Shown here in pieces: positions 1-7,174 of a stretch of DNA of 64,000 bases. Each line of letters opens with the position of its first letter. Within the stretch, counting starts at the first letter, position 1. The notes under the pieces are model-generated. The model was not told the origin of the DNA and did no database searches. It was given only the letters and a program-made list of their open reading frames with translations. Position numbers and translations under genes: made by a program. Location of the stretch: assembly GCA_947382645.1 (NCBI GenBank), contig CANDAE010000011.1, positions 1-64,000 on the forward strand, written 5' to 3'. This DNA comes from Suilimivivens sp009774465 (lineage in GTDB: Bacteria; Bacillota; Clostridia; Lachnospirales; Lachnospiraceae).

Positions 1-1
1 A

Positions 2-343
2 TTGGGGCTAATCAGTAATGCAGATTGCATTGATTGTAAGTATTGGAACCAATCACCATTATTTAGGTATTTTGATGATTCTATCTTTTCGTGCAATGTA
101 GGATTATTAAAACCTGACAGGCAAATTTATGAGTTAGCAATGCAGCATTTGAATGTATCCCCAGAGCAATGTCTGTTTGTTGGAGATGGTGGCTCAAATG
201 AATTATGTGGTGCGAAGACAGCAGGAATGGGAACCGTCTTTTCTGAAATGCTTGAAAAGAAAAATACTGAACAGAGAAAATCCATTGTCAAATATGCAGA
301 TTATCATATTAAGCATATTAACGAACTATTTAATTATCTGTAA
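2..343 (+). CDS. HAD-family hydrolase, C-terminal part (cut by window start)
   Basis: The frame is open at the left edge, so only the last 113 codons are visible. They carry the last two HAD motifs: the lysine in GLLKPD (motif III) and VGDGGSNEL (motif IV, Mg-binding acidic loop), followed by the usual GAKTAGM stretch. HAD proteins are mostly phosphatases acting through a phospho-aspartate, but the nucleophile motif lies outside the window and the substrate cannot be told. It stands just upstream of hairpins and mobile-element debris, so it may be the last gene of an accessory segment. Confidence 0.75.
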   Translation: MGLISNADCIDCKYWNQSPLFRYFDDSIFSCNVGLLKPDRQIYELAMQHLNVSPEQCLFVGDGGSNELCGAKTAGMGTVFSEMLEKKNTEQRKSIVKYADYHIKHINELFNYL

Positions 344-367
344 CAACAAATTCCGGTTTATCTTTCA

Positions 368-400
368 AATCCCCTGAAAACCCCATGTTTTCAAGGGATT
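368..400. other. Strong hairpin downstream of the HAD gene
   Basis: AATCCCCTGAAAAC (368-381) and GTTTTCAAGGGATT (387-400) pair over 14 positions with one mismatch around a 5-base loop. There is no T tract after it, so it is not a standard terminator. Its placement next to mobile-element remains would fit an attachment-site or recombinase arm, but that is inference only. Confidence 0.45.
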
Positions 401-431
401 CCGCTTGTCTAACGTTCAACCCTTATGTATC

Positions 432-479
432 TGCCCTTGTTTTTGCCCTTACGAGCCGAAACAAGGGCAATTTTTTATT
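432..479 (+). terminator. Rho-independent terminator
   Basis: TGCCCTTGTTT (432-442) and AAACAAGGGCA (459-469) form a perfect 11-bp stem, followed by ATTTTTTATT (470-479). It would end transcription coming from the HAD gene. Confidence 0.85.
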
Positions 480-733
480 CCCCGCCGACTACCTTATCCA
501 GCAGCCTTGCGGAACACATAACCTCCCAAACCACCTGAAAGGGAGAGCGTCAGAAACAGGCTCAGGCAGTTGCAGGAGCAGGGCAGAGAACAGCCACATA
601 GAAAGAAATCCTTTGACAGAGACAAATAGCTTCGACAACTACTACACTGCTGGTTTTCCGGCAGTGTTTACATAGTGAAAAGAGGGAGCCTTCACTTTGT
701 AGTCTTAATCAGTTCGGTTTTACAAGCAAGGAT
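480..733 (+). other. Gene-free stretch, probable mobile-element remnant
   Basis: No convincing gene lies here. Reading from 522 to the stop at 630 gives a short basic, Gln/Arg-rich tail (contains RNRLRQLQEQGREQP and KKSFDRD) that looks like the end of a larger protein. The frame is closed by a stop at 519-521 and has no start, so it is at best a decayed fragment. I associate such tails with conjugative-element proteins from memory only. A second hairpin, ACACTGCTGG / CCGGCAGTGT with a TTTT loop, sits at 644-667. Confidence 0.3.
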
Positions 734-737
734 TTGA

Positions 738-792
738 TTAAGCATTTGCTTAATTAAAATCATGGATTATAATTAAGTATCTGCTAAATTAA
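738..792 (+). promoter_or_regulatory. Promoter and ArsR-type operator for the chromate-transporter operon
   Basis: A perfect inverted repeat TTAAGCA-TT-TGCTTAA lies at 738-753. A degenerate copy of the same pattern begins 35 bases later at 773. TTGCTT (746-751), a 16-bp spacer and TATAAT (768-773) form a good promoter inside this block, so a bound repressor would cover both the -35 and -10. The regulator gene starts at 806 behind GAGGTG. AT-rich dyads over the promoter are typical of ArsR/SmtB autoregulation. Confidence 0.7.
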
Positions 793-805
793 GCGAGGTG
801 CTATA

Positions 806-1131
806 ATGAATACAATTGCTGTTCTGAAAGCGTTAGGTGAACCAATGCGTTTCAAAATTTTTTCCTGCCTGTTAGAACGGAAGCATTGTGCTTGCTCTTT
901 ATCCCCAAATTGGGAATTACAGAGTCTGCTATATCACAGCATTTGAAAATCATGCGCGAAGCGGATATGATTTATGGAGAGAAGTATGGATACCATACCC
1001 ACTATCTGCCGAAACAGGAAGCGCTGGACGATCTTTTGGAACTGTTCAAAGCAATGCAACGAAAATCCATAGATCTTGACCGTAATATGGACGTTTGCCA
1101 ATGTGAATATAGAGAGAGGGAACAGGAATGA
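806..1131 (+). pseudogene. ArsR/SmtB-family regulator with a -1 frameshift
   Basis: Starting at ATG 806 (RBS GAGGTG 795-800) the frame reads a typical ArsR N-terminus (VLKALGEPMRFKIFSCLLER, then CACSLS) and loses homology near 907. The other frame continues it exactly with KLGITESAISQHLKIMREA, the recognition helix, to the stop at 1129-1131. Joined, the protein is about 108 residues, the normal family length. One base is missing in the TATCCCCAAATTGG stretch; alternatively ribosomes shift -1 at C CCA AAT, which fits the X-XXY-YYZ slippery pattern. The cysteine pair CAC in the N-terminal part could bind metal. The stop overlaps the next start (ATGA), so it would head the operon. Mutation or sequencing error is more likely than programmed frameshifting. 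Confidence 0.7.
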
Positions 1132-1706
1132 ATATTTTATTTGAGCTTTTTCTTACTTTTGTTAAGATTGGTTTATTTACCTTTGGCGGCGGGTACGCCA
1201 TGATTTCGTTGATAGAGAACAACTGTGTTGAAAAAAAGAAGTGGATTACTCATGATGAAATGATGAATGTGACCGTTATTGCCGAGTCCACGCCCGGTCC
1301 TATTGCTATTAACTGTGCCACCTTTGTAGGCTTCAAGCAAGCCGGTCTTATCGGATCATTGATTGCCACTTTAGGAATGGTATTTCCATCTTTTGTAATT
1401 ATTTATGCCATCTCAATGTTTTTAGATAACTTTTTAGGGATTACTCTGATTGCCAATGCATTCAAAGGTATTAAAGTCGCAGTTGGCATTTTAGTGTTGG
1501 ATGCGGCAATCACAATGATTGGGAAGATGCCCAAGAGAGTTTTGGCGAAGGTGATTATGATATGCTCCTTTATAGCTATGTTGCTTATCAACATTTTTGC
1601 TTGGAACTTCTCATCTATTGCACTTATGCTTGTGGCTGCTGTTTTCAGTCTTGTAATCTTTTGCGTTAAGGGTACGCCGGAGCAGAAAGGCGGTGTCGAG
1701 AAATGA
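1128..1706 (+). CDS. Chromate-type transporter, first half (short-chain CHR)
   Basis: A hydrophobic protein of 192 residues with FGGGYAM near residue 20 and a STPGP motif near 55, both hallmarks of the chromate ion transporter (CHR) family. In Firmicutes the transporter is often split into two about 190-residue halves encoded side by side, and the next gene supplies the partner. The start ATG overlaps the stop of the ArsR-like gene and the stop overlaps the next start, so the three are one translationally coupled operon. True substrate (chromate, sulfate or other oxyanion) is not shown by the sequence. Confidence 0.85.
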   Translation: MNILFELFLTFVKIGLFTFGGGYAMISLIENNCVEKKKWITHDEMMNVTVIAESTPGPIAINCATFVGFKQAGLIGSLIATLGMVFPSFVIIYAISMFLDNFLGITLIANAFKGIKVAVGILVLDAAITMIGKMPKRVLAKVIMICSFIAMLLINIFAWNFSSIALMLVAAVFSLVIFCVKGTPEQKGGVEK

Positions 1707-2245
1707 TGTATCTGGATTTGTTTTTAGGCTTTCTGCGAGTAGGCTGCTTTGCATTTGGCGGTGCTTATGGTTCTATTCCCCTAATCCGTGATGTGGTTTT
1801 GTCCTATGGCTGGATGACGGATGAGTCGTTGACCTATATGATCGCCGTCAGCGAAAGCACACCCGGCCCTATCATGATAAATCTGGCAACTTATGTTGGC
1901 AGCAGTCAAGGCGGTCTGTTAGGAGCTATTATCGCCACAGTTGCGGTTGTTCTTCCCTCGTTTGTTATTATTTTGTTGGTAATGGCTCTTTTAAAAAACG
2001 CAATGAAGAACAGCTATGTTCAGGCTATCCTTCGTGGGTTAAAGCCTTGTATTATTGGCATCATTTTTGCGACAGGTGTGTTTATGACGGTTAATCATGC
2101 CATAGTAGATACTCGTGCCGGCATTCTTACCATCGTATTAGCAGTAATTATGTTTGGAAGCAAATCTGTATTGAAAAAGAAAATATCTCCCATCTTGCTT
2201 ATCATATTATCAGCTTGTATGGGCATAGTAGTCTACGGAGTATAG
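1703..2245 (+). CDS. Chromate-type transporter, second half (short-chain CHR)
   Basis: 180 residues, clearly paralogous to the gene before it: FAFGGAYGSIPL near residue 16 and SESTPGPIMINLATYVG near residue 50 repeat the two CHR motifs. About five or six membrane segments follow. ATG overlaps the upstream stop (ATGA). The two halves most likely pair in inverted orientation in the membrane as a heterodimer, as known for split CHR proteins. Confidence 0.85.
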   Translation: MMYLDLFLGFLRVGCFAFGGAYGSIPLIRDVVLSYGWMTDESLTYMIAVSESTPGPIMINLATYVGSSQGGLLGAIIATVAVVLPSFVIILLVMALLKNAMKNSYVQAILRGLKPCIIGIIFATGVFMTVNHAIVDTRAGILTIVLAVIMFGSKSVLKKKISPILLIILSACMGIVVYGV

Positions 2246-2318
2246 ATATTACAAGCTGAAAAGACAAGTCGCAGAATGTAGTAAATACACGCTTGAATTT
2301 TGGACAAAGACACTGTAA

Positions 2319-2444
2319 ATGATTTCTTCGGCTGGTAAGGCACGGAATATAGTAATCATCTTGCAGTTCATACCAAAGTCCGTTGTTCGCATCATAAATG
2401 TACTTGTCTATCTTGAAATCCTCCAGTATAATATATTCGCACAT
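2319..2444 (-). pseudogene. TnpV remnant (transposon-encoded protein)
   Basis: Read on the minus strand from ATG 2444, the first 37 codons match the start of TnpV-type proteins as I remember them (IYDANNGLWYELQ, then DDYYIPCLT). The expected continuation LPAEE appears in a shifted frame right after, and then homology stops. So only about a third of the gene survives and it is frameshifted. TnpV genes sit in mobile elements of Clostridia, which supports reading 1-2.5 kb as an eroded mobile segment. The rest of the gap 2246-2618 shows nothing else. Confidence 0.55.
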
Positions 2445-2618
2445 ATGTCACAGTTTCCCGATTGCCACACTTTGTTATATCTTGTTATGAGATTTTCCTG
2501 CCCTTATGAGCAATCGGAGCAAGAGTAAACTTGTGTGAAACTGTATAAAGGGATAAAGGGGAGGAAATTCAAAATCAAGGAATCCACGTATGCAGACCAT
2601 GCTTAGATGGAGGAAAAA

Positions 2619-3071
2619 ATGAGCGAATACATATATATCAATTTAAGGGACAAGCCACAGTTAAAGATTGAAGCAGCCGAATGGTTCCATAGTAAATGGG
2701 GAGTGCCGCAGGAAGCCTATCTTGAGTGTATGGAAGCTTATCTGAGTGGCGAAACGGAGCTGGGGTGGTATCTTTGCCTGAATGGAAACAAAATCACAGG
2801 AGGACTGGGAGTCATTGAAAATGATTTCCATGATAGAAAAGACCTTACGCCTAACGTTTGTGCAGTATATACAGAAAAAGAATATCGTTGTAAAGGAATT
2901 GCAGGGCACTTGCTTGATATGGTGGTGGAAGACTTAAGGGGCAAAGATATAACACCAGTTTATCTGGTTACTGATCATACGAGCTTTTATGAAAGATATG
3001 GATGGGAATTTTTGTGCATGGTTCAGGGAGATGATGAGCCGGATATGACAAGAATGTATATCCACAGGTGA
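2619..3071 (+). CDS. GNAT-family N-acetyltransferase
   Basis: About 150 residues. The acetyl-CoA binding segment is VCAVYTEKEYRCKGIAGHLLDMV, a variant of the GNAT R/Q-x-x-G-x-G/A motif, and the C-terminal TSFYERYGWEFL is the usual GNAT Y-x-x-x-G-F/W end. I take the ATG at 2619 because GGAGG (2609-2613) stands five bases before it; an in-frame ATG at 2607 would put that RBS inside the gene. Substrate unknown. Not closely coupled to neighbours. Confidence 0.8.
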   Translation: MSEYIYINLRDKPQLKIEAAEWFHSKWGVPQEAYLECMEAYLSGETELGWYLCLNGNKITGGLGVIENDFHDRKDLTPNVCAVYTEKEYRCKGIAGHLLDMVVEDLRGKDITPVYLVTDHTSFYERYGWEFLCMVQGDDEPDMTRMYIHR

Positions 3072-3138
3072 TTTCAAATTTTATGTGCCGGGAACACTTT
3101 TCTGAAAAGGAGAAAGGCAGTAGATTGGGGGAGATGTC

Positions 3139-3579
3139 ATGATCAGAGAAGCAAATAAAAATGATTTGGATGAAATATTGCAGTTATATTTATATCTTCA
3201 TGAGACAAACATTCCGGAGGATTCAGACCAGTTAAGAAGTACCTGGAAACAAATTTTAGATGACGCAAATCACCATCTGATTGTTTGTGAGGTGGATGGT
3301 AAAATTGCGGCATCCTGTGTGTGCGTGATAATTCCCAATCTTACAAGAAATGTGCGCCCATATGCATTTGTGGAGAATGTGGTAACGCACAGGGACTATC
3401 GGAAAAAGGGATATGCAACTGCCTGCTTAAACTATGCGAAGCAGATTGCCGAGGAGAATAGCTGCTATAAAATGATGCTGCTGACAGGTTCAAGAGAAGA
3501 AAGTACGTTGAATTTCTATCGAAATGCAGGGTATAACAGTTCTGATAAAACCGCATTTATCCAGTGGATAGACAGATAG
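3139..3579 (+). CDS. GNAT-family N-acetyltransferase
   Basis: 146 residues with a full GNAT fold pattern: PYAFVENVVTHRDYRKKGYATA (R-K-K-G-Y-A acetyl-CoA loop, about residues 75-95) and a late LNFYRNAGY. A GGGGGAG ribosome site precedes ATG 3139. Different from the preceding GNAT in sequence, so not a recent duplication. Substrate unknown. Confidence 0.85.
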   Translation: MIREANKNDLDEILQLYLYLHETNIPEDSDQLRSTWKQILDDANHHLIVCEVDGKIAASCVCVIIPNLTRNVRPYAFVENVVTHRDYRKKGYATACLNYAKQIAEENSCYKMMLLTGSREESTLNFYRNAGYNSSDKTAFIQWIDR

Positions 3580-3606
3580 ATTTTATAAATGAAAAGGAAC
3601 AGCATC

Positions 3607-3850
3607 ATGCAATATGCGCAGAAATTAAAAAAGGGTGATAAAGTAGCAATTGTAAGTTTATGAGGAATATAAAGATATCCTCACAAGGGTAATAGACAAT
3701 GAAAAGCTTTCCATTGTTTATAATGTGAATTTTGGGCACGCGCTTCCCAGATGTGCGCTGCAGTATGGAGCTGCCACCCGGGTGGATATGAAGCAGAAGA
3801 AAATATATGTGGGGCAGAGGGATAAGAAGTATGACCGTATCAGAAAATAA
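3607..3850 (+). pseudogene. LD-carboxypeptidase (peptidase S66) with internal deletion
   Basis: The first 18 codons (MQYAQKLKKGDKVAIVSL) match the N-terminus of LD-carboxypeptidase / MccF-type S66 proteins, which trim muropeptides. They end at TGA 3661-3663. From there a shifted frame reads the C-terminus (EEYKDIL, then YNVNFGHALPRCALQYGA, a family signature) to the stop at 3848-3850. About three quarters of a normal 330-350 residue gene, with the Ser and His-Glu catalytic residues, is gone. The tail overlaps the start of the next gene. Confidence 0.75.
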
Positions 3851-4412
3851 GCTATGGAAATCGCTAAATGCAGATTTGGAAGATGATACTCACGCGGTGC
3901 CGGACATGGAAGTCTGGGACTTGTATAGCGAAAATAGAGAACTCCTTGGGAAAGACCACATTAGAGGCAATCGGCTGCCGGAAGACGGGTATCATTTGGT
4001 GGTGCATGTATGGATTCGAAATACCAAAGGGGAATATCTGATTTCACAGCGTTCTGCAAACAGGCCGACTTTTCCGTTAATATGGGAGTGCGTGGATGGT
4101 TCGGTCTTGAAAGGGGAAGACAGTTTACAGGGGGCAGTCAGAGAAGCCAAAGAAGAAGCAGGGGTAGACTTATTGCCGGAGAATGGACATATTGTTTTTT
4201 CAAATACAATAAAAAAAGAATTTGGAAAAATTGCCAATAAAATTGTTGATGTCTGGCTGTTTGAATATAATGGAGAGGCTGATTTAAGCAGTGCCACAAC
4301 AGATGAAGCTGCTCAAATTGCCTGGCTGAATAGAAGCCAGATAAAGGAGTTGTTCAGGAAGAAAATGTTTTTAGATACTTTGGAATACTTTTTTACGGAA
4401 GTGGATAAATAG
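3831..4412 (+). CDS. NUDIX hydrolase, IPP-isomerase-like subgroup
   Basis: 193 residues. The NUDIX box is complete: G, five residues, E, seven residues, REAKEEAGV, which holds the Mg-binding glutamates. Around it are WDLYSENRELLG and ISQRSANRPTFPLIWE, typical of the NUDIX subgroup related to isopentenyl-diphosphate isomerase, whose substrates are mostly unknown. I start at ATG 3831 because conserved sequence begins soon after; it overlaps the S66 pseudogene tail by 20 bases, so it may once have been the next gene in that operon. Confidence 0.8.
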   Translation: MTVSENKLWKSLNADLEDDTHAVPDMEVWDLYSENRELLGKDHIRGNRLPEDGYHLVVHVWIRNTKGEYLISQRSANRPTFPLIWECVDGSVLKGEDSLQGAVREAKEEAGVDLLPENGHIVFSNTIKKEFGKIANKIVDVWLFEYNGEADLSSATTDEAAQIAWLNRSQIKELFRKKMFLDTLEYFFTEVDK

Positions 4413-4514
4413 TGTTTAAAAGTGCGAATTGATTTGTGGTAAAAATGGTGATAAGATAAAAAGAAAATTTAGAAAGAAAATTGTTATACAAAAGGCAGGA
4501 GGAGGAACTACTTT

Positions 4515-4541
4515 ATGATGAAACCCGTTTATTTTGCATAG
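4515..4541 (+). CDS. Putative 8-codon leader peptide upstream of DUF1062 gene
   Basis: A GGAGGAGGAA ribosome site (ends about 10 bases before) precedes ATG 4515, giving MMKPVYFA and TAG. The same layout (strong RBS, very short reading frame ending GCA-TAG, then a GGCTATTGCAA hairpin) recurs at 35323, which argues it is functional and not chance. Confidence 0.5.
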   Translation: MMKPVYFA

Positions 4542-4590
4542 CGCGGCTATTGCAAATAAAATAGAATAAATAATGTAATAGCCTGCGCAT
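4536..4590 (+). promoter_or_regulatory. Conserved leader hairpin (copy A)
   Basis: GGCTATTGCA (4545-4554) pairs with TGTAATAGCC (4574-4583), with one G-U wobble, around a loop of about 19 bases. Outer bases GCG/CGC extend the stem. It starts inside the leader peptide stop codon and ends 28 bases before the DUF1062 start. There is no T tract, so it is not a terminator, and the AGGAG of the gene lies outside the stem. Shares sequence and position with the leader at 35347-35402. Confidence 0.55.
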
Positions 4591-4618
4591 CAAACCGTGA
4601 AATAAACAGGAGATGCAA

Positions 4619-5149
4619 ATGAGCTATTCAAAAAAATTAGAGTATGAAATTGTCCTGAAAGACTCATTTTCTGTCATTTGGGGCTGTTCAAAATGCGGCA
4701 GAAAGATACGTTTTAAAAATACGAAAAAGTTTCGTGTGAATGCCAATGGCAATAAACTGGACATTTGGCTGATTTATCAATGTGAGGAATGCAAGCATAC
4801 CCTTAATCTTGCGATTTATGAGCGGCAGAAAGCTTCTTCCATACCAAAGATGGAATACGAAAGATTTTTGGAAAATGATGAAAATTTGGCAGAAGCATAT
4901 GGAAAAAATGTACAGTTATTTCGGAAAAACAAAGCGGATATTGATTTTGAAAGGGTGAATTATGATGTTGTCAAACTGCGGGAATCCATAGAAAGCAGTG
5001 ATTCCGGTCTGCAGGCTGTGGTGACGATTCATAATCCTTATCAGCTGAAAGTCCGCCTGGAAAAACAGATTGCCAGGGACTTGGGATTATCCCGAAGCCA
5101 GGTGAAGGACATGATGAAAAAAGGAGAAATAAAACTGGAAAAAAACTGA
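4619..5149 (+). CDS. DUF1062-family protein
   Basis: 176 residues of a conserved Firmicutes family with no known function. Two CxxC pairs (CSKC near residue 23 and CEEC near 57) look like a zinc ribbon, and the C-terminus ends in a helical stretch (RDLGLSRSQVKDMMKKGEI) that resembles a DNA- or RNA-binding helix-turn-helix or S4-like end. Start 4619 is chosen because AGGAG (4608-4612) is six bases upstream; ATG 4613 is less well placed. The gene has a 200-base leader with a short peptide and hairpin, so its expression is probably controlled at translation or attenuation. Confidence 0.7.
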   Translation: MSYSKKLEYEIVLKDSFSVIWGCSKCGRKIRFKNTKKFRVNANGNKLDIWLIYQCEECKHTLNLAIYERQKASSIPKMEYERFLENDENLAEAYGKNVQLFRKNKADIDFERVNYDVVKLRESIESSDSGLQAVVTIHNPYQLKVRLEKQIARDLGLSRSQVKDMMKKGEIKLEKN

Positions 5150-5160
5150 AAAAGCTGATT

Positions 5161-5201
5161 GAAAGAACCTTGCAGGATTTGATTTCTGGAAGGTTCTTTT
5201 C
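5161..5201. terminator. Bidirectional terminator between convergent genes
   Basis: GAAAGAACCTT (5161-5171) pairs with AAGGTTCTTTTC (5190-5201). Poly-T on the right serves the DUF1062 gene; the A-rich run on the left serves the minus-strand regulator. Confidence 0.7.
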
Positions 5202-5229
5202 ATGCAATGAGCTGTTTTATCCAGCCTTT

Positions 5230-5568
5230 TTACATAAGGGAATCTTTGTCAAAATAGGAAAAGATAGTGCGCAAAACATTGATTGCCATTTGCTTGCGGT
5301 CTAATGGCTGTCGGTCAATGATTTGAAGAAATTGTTCTATAATATTAGTATCGTTGTTTGTCACAGAATCAGACAGCATATAATCAACAGTTACGCCAAG
5401 TCTGTTTACAAGCCTTACAAGAGTATCCAGGGTAAGGCTTCGCTCTCCACGTTCAATCGCTCCCATATAAGTATCTGATATATCAATATCCTCCGCTAAT
5501 TGTGCCTGCGTAAGATTTAACCGCTGGCGCTCTTCACGGATTCTTTTGCCTAACCTCTTATAGTCCAT
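5230..5568 (-). CDS. XRE-family transcriptional regulator
   Basis: 112 residues. An N-terminal HTH_3 domain covers residues 6-62 (IREERQRLNLTQAQLAEDI, then DTYMGAIERGERS), followed by a short helical tail that probably dimerises. Divergent from the acyltransferase gene at 5718. The shared 150-base region has three AAGGGGT-type sites, one right at this gene's own start, so autoregulation plus control of the acyltransferase is plausible. Confidence 0.85.
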   Translation of the reverse strand: MDYKRLGKRIREERQRLNLTQAQLAEDIDISDTYMGAIERGERSLTLDTLVRLVNRLGVTVDYMLSDSVTNNDTNIIEQFLQIIDRQPLDRKQMAINVLRTIFSYFDKDSLM

Positions 5569-5574
5569 ATTGTC

Positions 5575-5668
5575 ACCCCTTTTTGTTTATTTTAGGATGT
5601 CAGAAGTGTAGAATGAAACATCTATAAGGGGTATTAATATTGACTAAAAGGGGTTAAAGGGATATTAT
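5575..5668 (+). promoter_or_regulatory. Divergent promoter region with repeated AAGGGGT sites
   Basis: TTGACT (5640-5645), a 17-bp spacer and TATTAT (5663-5668) form a near-ideal promoter for the acyltransferase. AAAAGGGGTT (5646-5655) lies in the spacer, AAGGGGT recurs at 5626-5632, and its complement ACCCCTTTTT is at 5575-5584. These are candidate operators for the XRE regulator. Confidence 0.6.
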
Positions 5669-5717
5669 AGGAAAAAGAAACAGCAAAACAAAAGAAGTCA
5701 GAGGGAGGGATGGGCAT

Positions 5718-6755
5718 ATGTCCAGAATGGTAAAATATGATGTTTTGAGAATTGTAGCGAGCTTTTCTATCGTTTTGCTGCATGTATCAGCCAGTTATTG
5801 GAGTGTGGTAGATATTTATGGCAGGGAATTTATGGTAATGACAGTTTATAATAGTCTGACCAGGTTTGCAGTTCCTGTATTTTTTATGTTAAGCGGTCTT
5901 TTTCTTGTTACACCGGAACGGGAGAATGTAGTAGTAGGAAAAAGGGTTTTGAAATTGATTTTATTGTTTTATGTCTGGTCAGCTTTTTATGCATTTCAGG
6001 GAATTGCAGTTGATACGATAAGAGGAGCATTTTCAATGGAGGTTTTCAGGGCGGCAGTAGAGCGCTTTATCTTTGGACATGTTCATATGTGGTTTTTACA
6101 AATGCTGTGCGGGTTTTACATATTAATTCCAGTTGCAAGACAAATATGCGCCAAAGAGAAAGCAGTGCGTTATTATCTGATTTTATGGGCAGTGTTCCGA
6201 TTTATTGTTCCCTGCCTGACAGGCACTTTTCATCTAAATACGGTTCAGGCACGAATTGACAGTTTGGGCATGGATATTCTGGCAGGCAATTTTGGCTACT
6301 TTTTGTTAGGGTACTATTTGAATGAGATAGAGATAAAGAAAAAAATCCGGTGGATTATTTACACTCTTGGGATAGGGGCTGTCTGCCTGACAGCTTTTTT
6401 GACGATAAGGGATTGCAGGGAAACGGGCACTTATTTGGAAAAATGGTTTAGCCCTGCTTCTTTGAATATTTTAGTTATGAGTGCTGCCATTTTTATATTC
6501 TTTAAGTATTGTAAACTGTTTGACCGGATAAAGAACATTCCTATGTGGAGCAAACTGTCAGCGTATACGTTTTTTGTATACATGTTTCATATGTTTGTGA
6601 TTGAAAAATTAAATCTTGTTGGGATTACAACAGTTTCTTTTCCTGCAATCATTTCGATACCCGTCCTGACAATTTTTACTTTTGCAGTCAGCCTTGCCGG
6701 GGCATTTGTGGCAGACCATATACCGGGCATCCGGAAAATAACGATGCTCCATTAA
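5718..6755 (+). CDS. Acyltransferase 3 family membrane protein
   Basis: 345 residues with about ten membrane segments. The N-terminus (YDVLRIVASFSIVLLHVSA) holds the Arg and the invariant His of acyltransferase-3 proteins, which transfer acetyl or other acyl groups from the cytoplasm to exported sugars (OatA, WecH type). FFMLSG follows, also typical. The acceptor cannot be told; the MBOAT/DHHW pair a few kb away suggests this cell decorates surface polysaccharides in more than one way. Confidence 0.85.
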   Translation: MSRMVKYDVLRIVASFSIVLLHVSASYWSVVDIYGREFMVMTVYNSLTRFAVPVFFMLSGLFLVTPERENVVVGKRVLKLILLFYVWSAFYAFQGIAVDTIRGAFSMEVFRAAVERFIFGHVHMWFLQMLCGFYILIPVARQICAKEKAVRYYLILWAVFRFIVPCLTGTFHLNTVQARIDSLGMDILAGNFGYFLLGYYLNEIEIKKKIRWIIYTLGIGAVCLTAFLTIRDCRETGTYLEKWFSPASLNILVMSAAIFIFFKYCKLFDRIKNIPMWSKLSAYTFFVYMFHMFVIEKLNLVGITTVSFPAIISIPVLTIFTFAVSLAGAFVADHIPGIRKITMLH

Positions 6756-6772
6756 AACAGGATATAAAACAG

Positions 6773-6814
6773 AAATGCGGTGAAAACTTTTTGTTGGTGG
6801 CCACCGCATTTTTT
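6773..6814 (+). terminator. Rho-independent terminator
   Basis: AAATGCGGTG (6773-6782) pairs with CACCGCATTT (6802-6811), followed by a T run to 6814. Ends the acyltransferase transcript. Confidence 0.85.
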
Positions 6815-6954
6815 GTGTATAATGGGCAGTAAGGAAAATATAGATCATAGAAAAATTTGATACGGATAAAATAAAACATTGCAGAACAAATAAGTGATTA
6901 TGTGATTTACGCAGTAAAAGAGAAGTAATATAATAAAAGTGAAAGGGGGCTGTT

Positions 6955-7173
6955 ATGACCAGAAGTGATAATGTGTTAAATATGCAGATAACGATTGCCA
7001 ACTCTATAAAAAAGGAATGGAACATTGAATATAGTAAAATCAGCGATCTCATGGATAAATATGATTTACTTTCTTATATTGATGTTTGTTATGAAGAATA
7101 TAATTCTATGGGAATAAAGGGGATTTTGCTTGATTTGAAATCATATATTGATGCAATAGAGGAGAACGTTTGA
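6955..7173 (+). CDS. DUF3791-family small protein (cassette 1)
   Basis: 72 residues, predicted mostly helical, with the DUF3791-like ending (LLSYIDVCYEEYNSMGIKG, then LKSYIDAIEENV). RBS GGGGG before ATG 6955. Its stop is one base before the GTG start of the DUF3990 gene, so the two are translationally coupled. The same small protein type accompanies both other DUF3990 genes in this window, which points to a partner or antidote role. No biochemical function is known to me. Confidence 0.7.
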   Translation: MTRSDNVLNMQITIANSIKKEWNIEYSKISDLMDKYDLLSYIDVCYEEYNSMGIKGILLDLKSYIDAIEENV

Positions 7174-7174
7174 G

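Noticed and set aside
385..675. 96-codon plus-strand frame in the mobile remnant
   Set aside because: It spans a terminator and a second hairpin, has no ribosome site and no recognisable domain; kept only as a remnant.
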